NCBI GenBank assembly: GCA_018668095.1
Contig: JABIQF010000104.1
Span: forward strand, 1 to 7,741
From: Cellvibrionales bacterium
GTDB taxonomy: Bacteria; Pseudomonadota; Gammaproteobacteria; Pseudomonadales; UBA7434
Length of the DNA: 7,741 bases
Reading direction: 5' to 3'
Shown piece after piece: positions 4,907 through 7,741 of this stretch; position 1 is the first letter of the stretch, and every line of letters starts with the position of its first letter. Made by a program: the position numbers and the translations under genes. The notes below the pieces were generated by a model that had not been told where the DNA came from, searched no databases, and was given only the letters and a program-made list of their open reading frames with translations.

Positions 4907-6255
4907 CTAAGCAATATTTTGGTACCGATGGCATTCGCGGAAAAGTAGGTTCTGGCGCAATTAATCCTGAGTTTATTTTAAAGTTAGGTTGGGCTGTAGG
5001 GCGTGTTTTTAGTCGGCTAGCCGAAGGTAAAACAACGGTGCCGCGTATTATTATTGGTAAAGATACGCGCATATCCGGTTATATGTTTGAGTCTGCATTA
5101 GAGGCTGGCCTTGTAGCTGCCGGCGTTAATGTTGCCTTAATTGGTCCTATGCCAACCCCAGCTATTGCCTATTTAACGCGGACCTTTCATTGCACGGCAG
5201 GTATTGTGATAAGTGCATCGCACAATCCTTTTTATGACAATGGCATCAAATTCTTTTCGGCTGAGGGCACTAAGCTCCCAGACGATATTGAGTACGCCAT
5301 AGAAGCAGAGTTAGATAAGCCCATGGTGACTGTCGATTCTGCTGAGTTAGGCAAGGTGACACGTATAGAAGATGCCGGTGGTCGCTACATTGAATATTGC
5401 AAAAGTACTGTGCCAACGGGTTTTGATTTAGCCGGTAAAAAAGTGGTTGTTGATTGTGCTCATGGTGCAACCTATTACGTCGCGCCCTTAGTGCTGCGTG
5501 AACTAGGTGCTGATGTTATTGAAATTGGCGCCAAGCCCGATGGCTTAAATATTAATAATGGTTTTGGTTCAACTTCGCCTGCGGCTATTTCTGCCGCTGT
5601 TGTAGAGTATGGCGCTGATATTGGTGTAGCCTTTGACGGTGATGGTGATCGCTTACTCTTTGTCGATAGCGACGGCACAACTGTTGATGGTGATGCCATT
5701 CTTTATGTGATTGCTATGGATCAGCTACGCACACAAGGCAGCTGTAATGGCGTTGCTGGTACGCTCATGTCGAACCTTGGGTTAGAGTTGGCCATGCAGG
5801 CTAAGGGCATTCCTTTCGGTCGCGCCAAAGTTGGCGATCGCTATGTCAGTGAAATGATGAAAGATGAAGGCTGGAGTTTAGGTGGTGAATCATCAGGCCA
5901 TGTTATTTGTGCCGATGTCGCATCAACCGGTGATGGCATCGTTGCGGCACTGAAAGTGTTTTTTGCGGTCATTGATAGTGGTATGTCGCTTAAAGAATTA
6001 TTGTCTGGTTTAGAGATTTGTCCTCAAGTCATGATTAACGTTCGACGAGAAAGAACGGTTGATTTGGATAATGATCCTGTGATTACAGCGGCGGTTAAAG
6101 AGGTTGAAGAGGTGATGGGTGCCAATGGGCGTGTGTTATTACGCCCATCGGGTACCGAACCACTGATTCGAGTTATGGTTGAAGGGCAAGATGCAGCTCA
6201 AGTGCAAATGTTTGCCGAGCAATTGGCAGCAAAGGTTAAAGCAGCAGTAAGTTAG
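4903..6255 (+). CDS. glmM: Phosphoglucosamine mutase GlmM
   Basis: The 450-residue cytoplasmic enzyme converts glucosamine-6-phosphate to glucosamine-1-phosphate, the step before GlmU makes UDP-GlcNAc for peptidoglycan and lipid A. It belongs to the alpha-D-phosphohexomutase family. The N-terminal FGTDGIRG is at 6-13. The phosphoserine loop SASHNP is at 104-109, with S106 the likely phosphorylated residue. The magnesium loop DGDGDR is at 245-250, the sugar-binding GGESSGH at 327-333 and the phosphate-binding RPSGTEP at 414-420. Length matches the family (about 445). The start gives the canonical MTKQYFGTDG; only a weak AAGAA precedes it. It follows folP, as in many gammaproteobacteria, and no terminator intervenes. 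Confidence 0.99.
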   Translation: MTKQYFGTDGIRGKVGSGAINPEFILKLGWAVGRVFSRLAEGKTTVPRIIIGKDTRISGYMFESALEAGLVAAGVNVALIGPMPTPAIAYLTRTFHCTAGIVISASHNPFYDNGIKFFSAEGTKLPDDIEYAIEAELDKPMVTVDSAELGKVTRIEDAGGRYIEYCKSTVPTGFDLAGKKVVVDCAHGATYYVAPLVLRELGADVIEIGAKPDGLNINNGFGSTSPAAISAAVVEYGADIGVAFDGDGDRLLFVDSDGTTVDGDAILYVIAMDQLRTQGSCNGVAGTLMSNLGLELAMQAKGIPFGRAKVGDRYVSEMMKDEGWSLGGESSGHVICADVASTGDGIVAALKVFFAVIDSGMSLKELLSGLEICPQVMINVRRERTVDLDNDPVITAAVKEVEEVMGANGRVLLRPSGTEPLIRVMVEGQDAAQVQMFAEQLAAKVKAAVS

Positions 6256-6286
6256 TCATTGTTACCGTTGATGCGGTCGCCACGGC

Positions 6287-6315
6287 TTGTATGTTGCTGA
6301 GTGCTTGGGTACTAT
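6287..6315 (+). promoter_or_regulatory. Weak possible promoter before tpiA
   Basis: TTGTAT (6287-6292) and TACTAT (6310-6315) are spaced by exactly 17 bases but match consensus only at three and four of six positions. The gap has no terminator, so tpiA is probably also read from upstream. Confidence 0.25.
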
Positions 6316-6342
6316 TGCGGCCCGTTTTTTCGGTAGGATTTT

Positions 6343-7110
6343 ATGCGTAAACGCTTAATAGCTGGAAACTGGAAGTTGAATGGTAATTGGGCATTATGCG
6401 AGCAGTTTGTTGATGCCTTTGCCTCGCTGCCTGCGGCGTCGCTTGAAGCAATAAAGCAGCAAGCCGATGTCGTTATTTGCCCAACGGCGGTGTATTTGTC
6501 GCGTTTCGATGCGCTTATTCAATCGACTTCATCAATACTTCAGTTGGGCGCGCAAGATGTCTCAACAGAGAGTCAGGGTGCTTATACCGGTGAAATCGCC
6601 GCTAGCATGTTGGCTGAATCGGGTGCAGGTTTTGGTATTGCAGGTCATTCTGAGCGCAGACATCGCTTTGCTGAGACTGACCAGCAAGTAGTACAGAAAA
6701 TGCAAAATTTATTTGCTGCAAATGTTTTACCCATTGTTTGTGTGGGTGAGCCTATTGAGCAGCGAGAGGCGGGCAGCGCTGAAAGCTTTATCGAAGCGCA
6801 ATTACTGCCCATTGCCACTGCTGTTGCAGAGCATGGTTTAGCCGAGCGGCCAATGGCCATTGCTTATGAGCCCATTTGGGCAGTAGGCACGGGTAAATCA
6901 GCGACACCAGAGCAGGCACAGAGCATGCATGCGTTTATACGGTCAGTAATGGCTCGTTTTATGGATGCGGATAGCCTAAGAATTATTTATGGTGGCAGTG
7001 TCACGCCGGAAAATGCGACAGCATTAATGGCAATGGCCGATATTGATGGCGCTTTGATTGGTGGTGCTTCACTCGATCCAGAGCAGTTTGTCGCTTTAGC
7101 GAGCGTATAA
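6343..7110 (+). CDS. tpiA: Triosephosphate isomerase TpiA
   Basis: The 255-residue cytoplasmic TIM-barrel enzyme interconverts dihydroxyacetone phosphate and glyceraldehyde-3-phosphate in glycolysis and gluconeogenesis, usually as a dimer. All catalytic residues are visible: N9 and K11 in AGNWKLNG, H102 in GHSERR (101-106) and E176 in AYEPIWAVGTGK (174-185). The last motif includes the flexible loop that closes over the substrate. The phosphate-binding YGGS (216-219) and the late IGGASL (239-244) are present. The ATG has a good Shine-Dalgarno, AGGA (6335-6338), though only four bases away. It sits 87 bases after glmM and 60 before secG, an order shared with related gammaproteobacteria. Confidence 0.99.
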   Translation: MRKRLIAGNWKLNGNWALCEQFVDAFASLPAASLEAIKQQADVVICPTAVYLSRFDALIQSTSSILQLGAQDVSTESQGAYTGEIAASMLAESGAGFGIAGHSERRHRFAETDQQVVQKMQNLFAANVLPIVCVGEPIEQREAGSAESFIEAQLLPIATAVAEHGLAERPMAIAYEPIWAVGTGKSATPEQAQSMHAFIRSVMARFMDADSLRIIYGGSVTPENATALMAMADIDGALIGGASLDPEQFVALASV

Positions 7111-7170
7111 ACGAATAATAGATAAAAGTTAGTATTAAAGAACAACTCAAATTAGAAAGGCAGAATTAGC

Positions 7171-7575
7171 GTGATTGAACAAATTATAGTGGTATTTCAT
7201 GTCCTGGTTGCATTAGCAATTGTAGGGCTTATTCTTCTTCAGCAAGGTAAAGGTGCTGATGCAGGCGCTTCATTTGGTGGCGGCAGCTCGCAAACATTAT
7301 TTGGTGCCAGCGGTGGCGGTAATGCGTTAACGCAGGCAACGGCTATTTTAGCGGCTGTTTTCTTTGCAACCAGTTTTGGTTTGGCTGTTATCGCTAAGCA
7401 AAATGCGGCGCTTCCTGTGAATGATTTAATGTCTGGCTTAGAGGCTTCTGAGCAAGTTGATAGTGAGCCTGCGGTTGATGCGGCTGCTCAAATTCAAGAG
7501 TCTTTTGATGACTTACCTGATTTTGACATTATTGCGCCAGCGGACAGCGATATTATTAATAGCATTCCTGAATAA
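7171..7575 (+). CDS. secG: Preprotein translocase subunit SecG
   Basis: The 134-residue inner-membrane protein is the accessory subunit of the SecYEG channel and assists SecA-driven export. Two transmembrane helices lie at about 4-22 and 54-74. Between them is the conserved loop GKGADAGASFGGG (26-38) and SQTLFGASGGGN (40-51), the SecG hallmark. The start codon is GTG at 7171, with AAGG (7157-7160) 10 bases upstream. After the second helix comes an acidic, low-complexity tail of about 55 residues (80-134), longer than in E. coli SecG (110 in total), with no recognised domain. The gene lies 60 bases after tpiA and just before a tRNA-Leu gene, as in E. coli, where secG and leuU are adjacent. Confidence 0.97.
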   Translation: MIEQIIVVFHVLVALAIVGLILLQQGKGADAGASFGGGSSQTLFGASGGGNALTQATAILAAVFFATSFGLAVIAKQNAALPVNDLMSGLEASEQVDSEPAVDAAAQIQESFDDLPDFDIIAPADSDIINSIPE

Positions 7576-7580
7576 TTAGA

Positions 7581-7619
7581 AAAAACAATCGCTTAGCCAT
7601 ATTGTTTTTATATATGGCT
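7581..7619. promoter_or_regulatory. Two overlapping, mutually exclusive hairpins between secG and tRNA-Leu
   Basis: AAAAACAAT (7581-7589) pairs perfectly with ATTGTTTTT (7601-7609). AGCCATAT (7595-7602) pairs perfectly with ATATGGCT (7612-7619). The two stems share bases 7601-7602 and interleave, so they cannot both form. The first is GC-poor and the second lacks a T-run, so neither is a standard terminator. They may form a partial terminator or a processing site in a secG-tRNA transcript. Confidence 0.4.
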
Positions 7620-7660
7620 GTGATACCTCATGTTTTATATTGTGTGTAAGTAGATTTAAA

Positions 7661-7741
7661 GCCGAAGTGGTGGAATTGGTAGACACGCTACCTTGAGGGG
7701 GTAGTGAGCTATGCTCGTGCGGGTTCAAGTCCCGCCTTCGG
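7661..7741 (+). tRNA. tRNA-Leu(GAG), cut by the window end
   Basis: The acceptor 5' strand GCCGAAG (7661-7667) pairs with CTTCGG at 7736-7741; the last paired base, discriminator and any CCA lie outside. The anticodon stem CTACC (7688-7692) pairs with GGTAG (7700-7704) around TTGAGGG, giving anticodon GAG at 7695-7697, which reads CUC and CUU. The long variable arm and the T-arm GCGGG-TTCAAGT-CCCGC fit a class II tRNA-Leu. It closely resembles E. coli leuU. No strong own promoter is seen, so co-transcription with secG is likely. Confidence 0.97.

Noticed and set aside
1..7741. CRISPR arrays, insertion sequences, prophage genes or attachment duplications.
   Set aside because: No regularly spaced repeats, transposase motifs or phage genes were found. 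The tRNA-Leu is cut by the window edge, so an integration event there cannot be judged.

Overview
The window looks like a chromosomal segment of a gammaproteobacterium with moderate, AT-leaning composition (many TTA and AAA codons). The block rlmE-ftsH-folP-glmM-tpiA-secG-tRNA-Leu(GAG), with yhbY divergent on its left flank, is a gene order I know from Pseudomonas and related gammaproteobacteria, and each protein resembles those families. A marine relative of the Pseudomonas/Cellvibrio side of the class is plausible, but this is inference and the genus cannot be named.

Layout from left to right. (1) Bases 1-188 are the 3' end of a repetitive, probably secreted protein with a calcium-loop (thrombospondin type 3-like) segment and a duplicated two-cysteine module, closed by a strong terminator. 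(2) Bases 189-538 have no protein gene but carry a compact RNA gene at about 344-476. It has five GGA motifs, three of them in the loops of near-perfect hairpins, a promoter in front and a terminator behind. This is the architecture of CsrB/RsmY/RsmZ RNAs, which sequester CsrA/RsmA, and it is the most interesting object in the window. (3) yhbY lies on the minus strand, convergent with that RNA. (4) The yhbY/rlmE intergenic region holds a three-copy 11-bp tandem repeat beside a consensus -10 box. (5) rlmE and ftsH follow on the plus strand, ending at a strong terminator. (6) folP, glmM, tpiA and secG follow with short gaps, with an inverted repeat over the likely folP promoter, and then a tRNA-Leu cut by the window end.

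Functionally the conserved part is housekeeping. YhbY and RlmE act on the large ribosomal subunit. FtsH is the membrane quality-control protease. FolP makes dihydropteroate for folate. GlmM makes glucosamine-1-phosphate for peptidoglycan and LPS. TpiA is glycolytic. SecG is part of the SecYEG translocon. The accessory part, the repeat protein and the Csr/Rsm-type RNA, lies between yhbY and whatever precedes this window.
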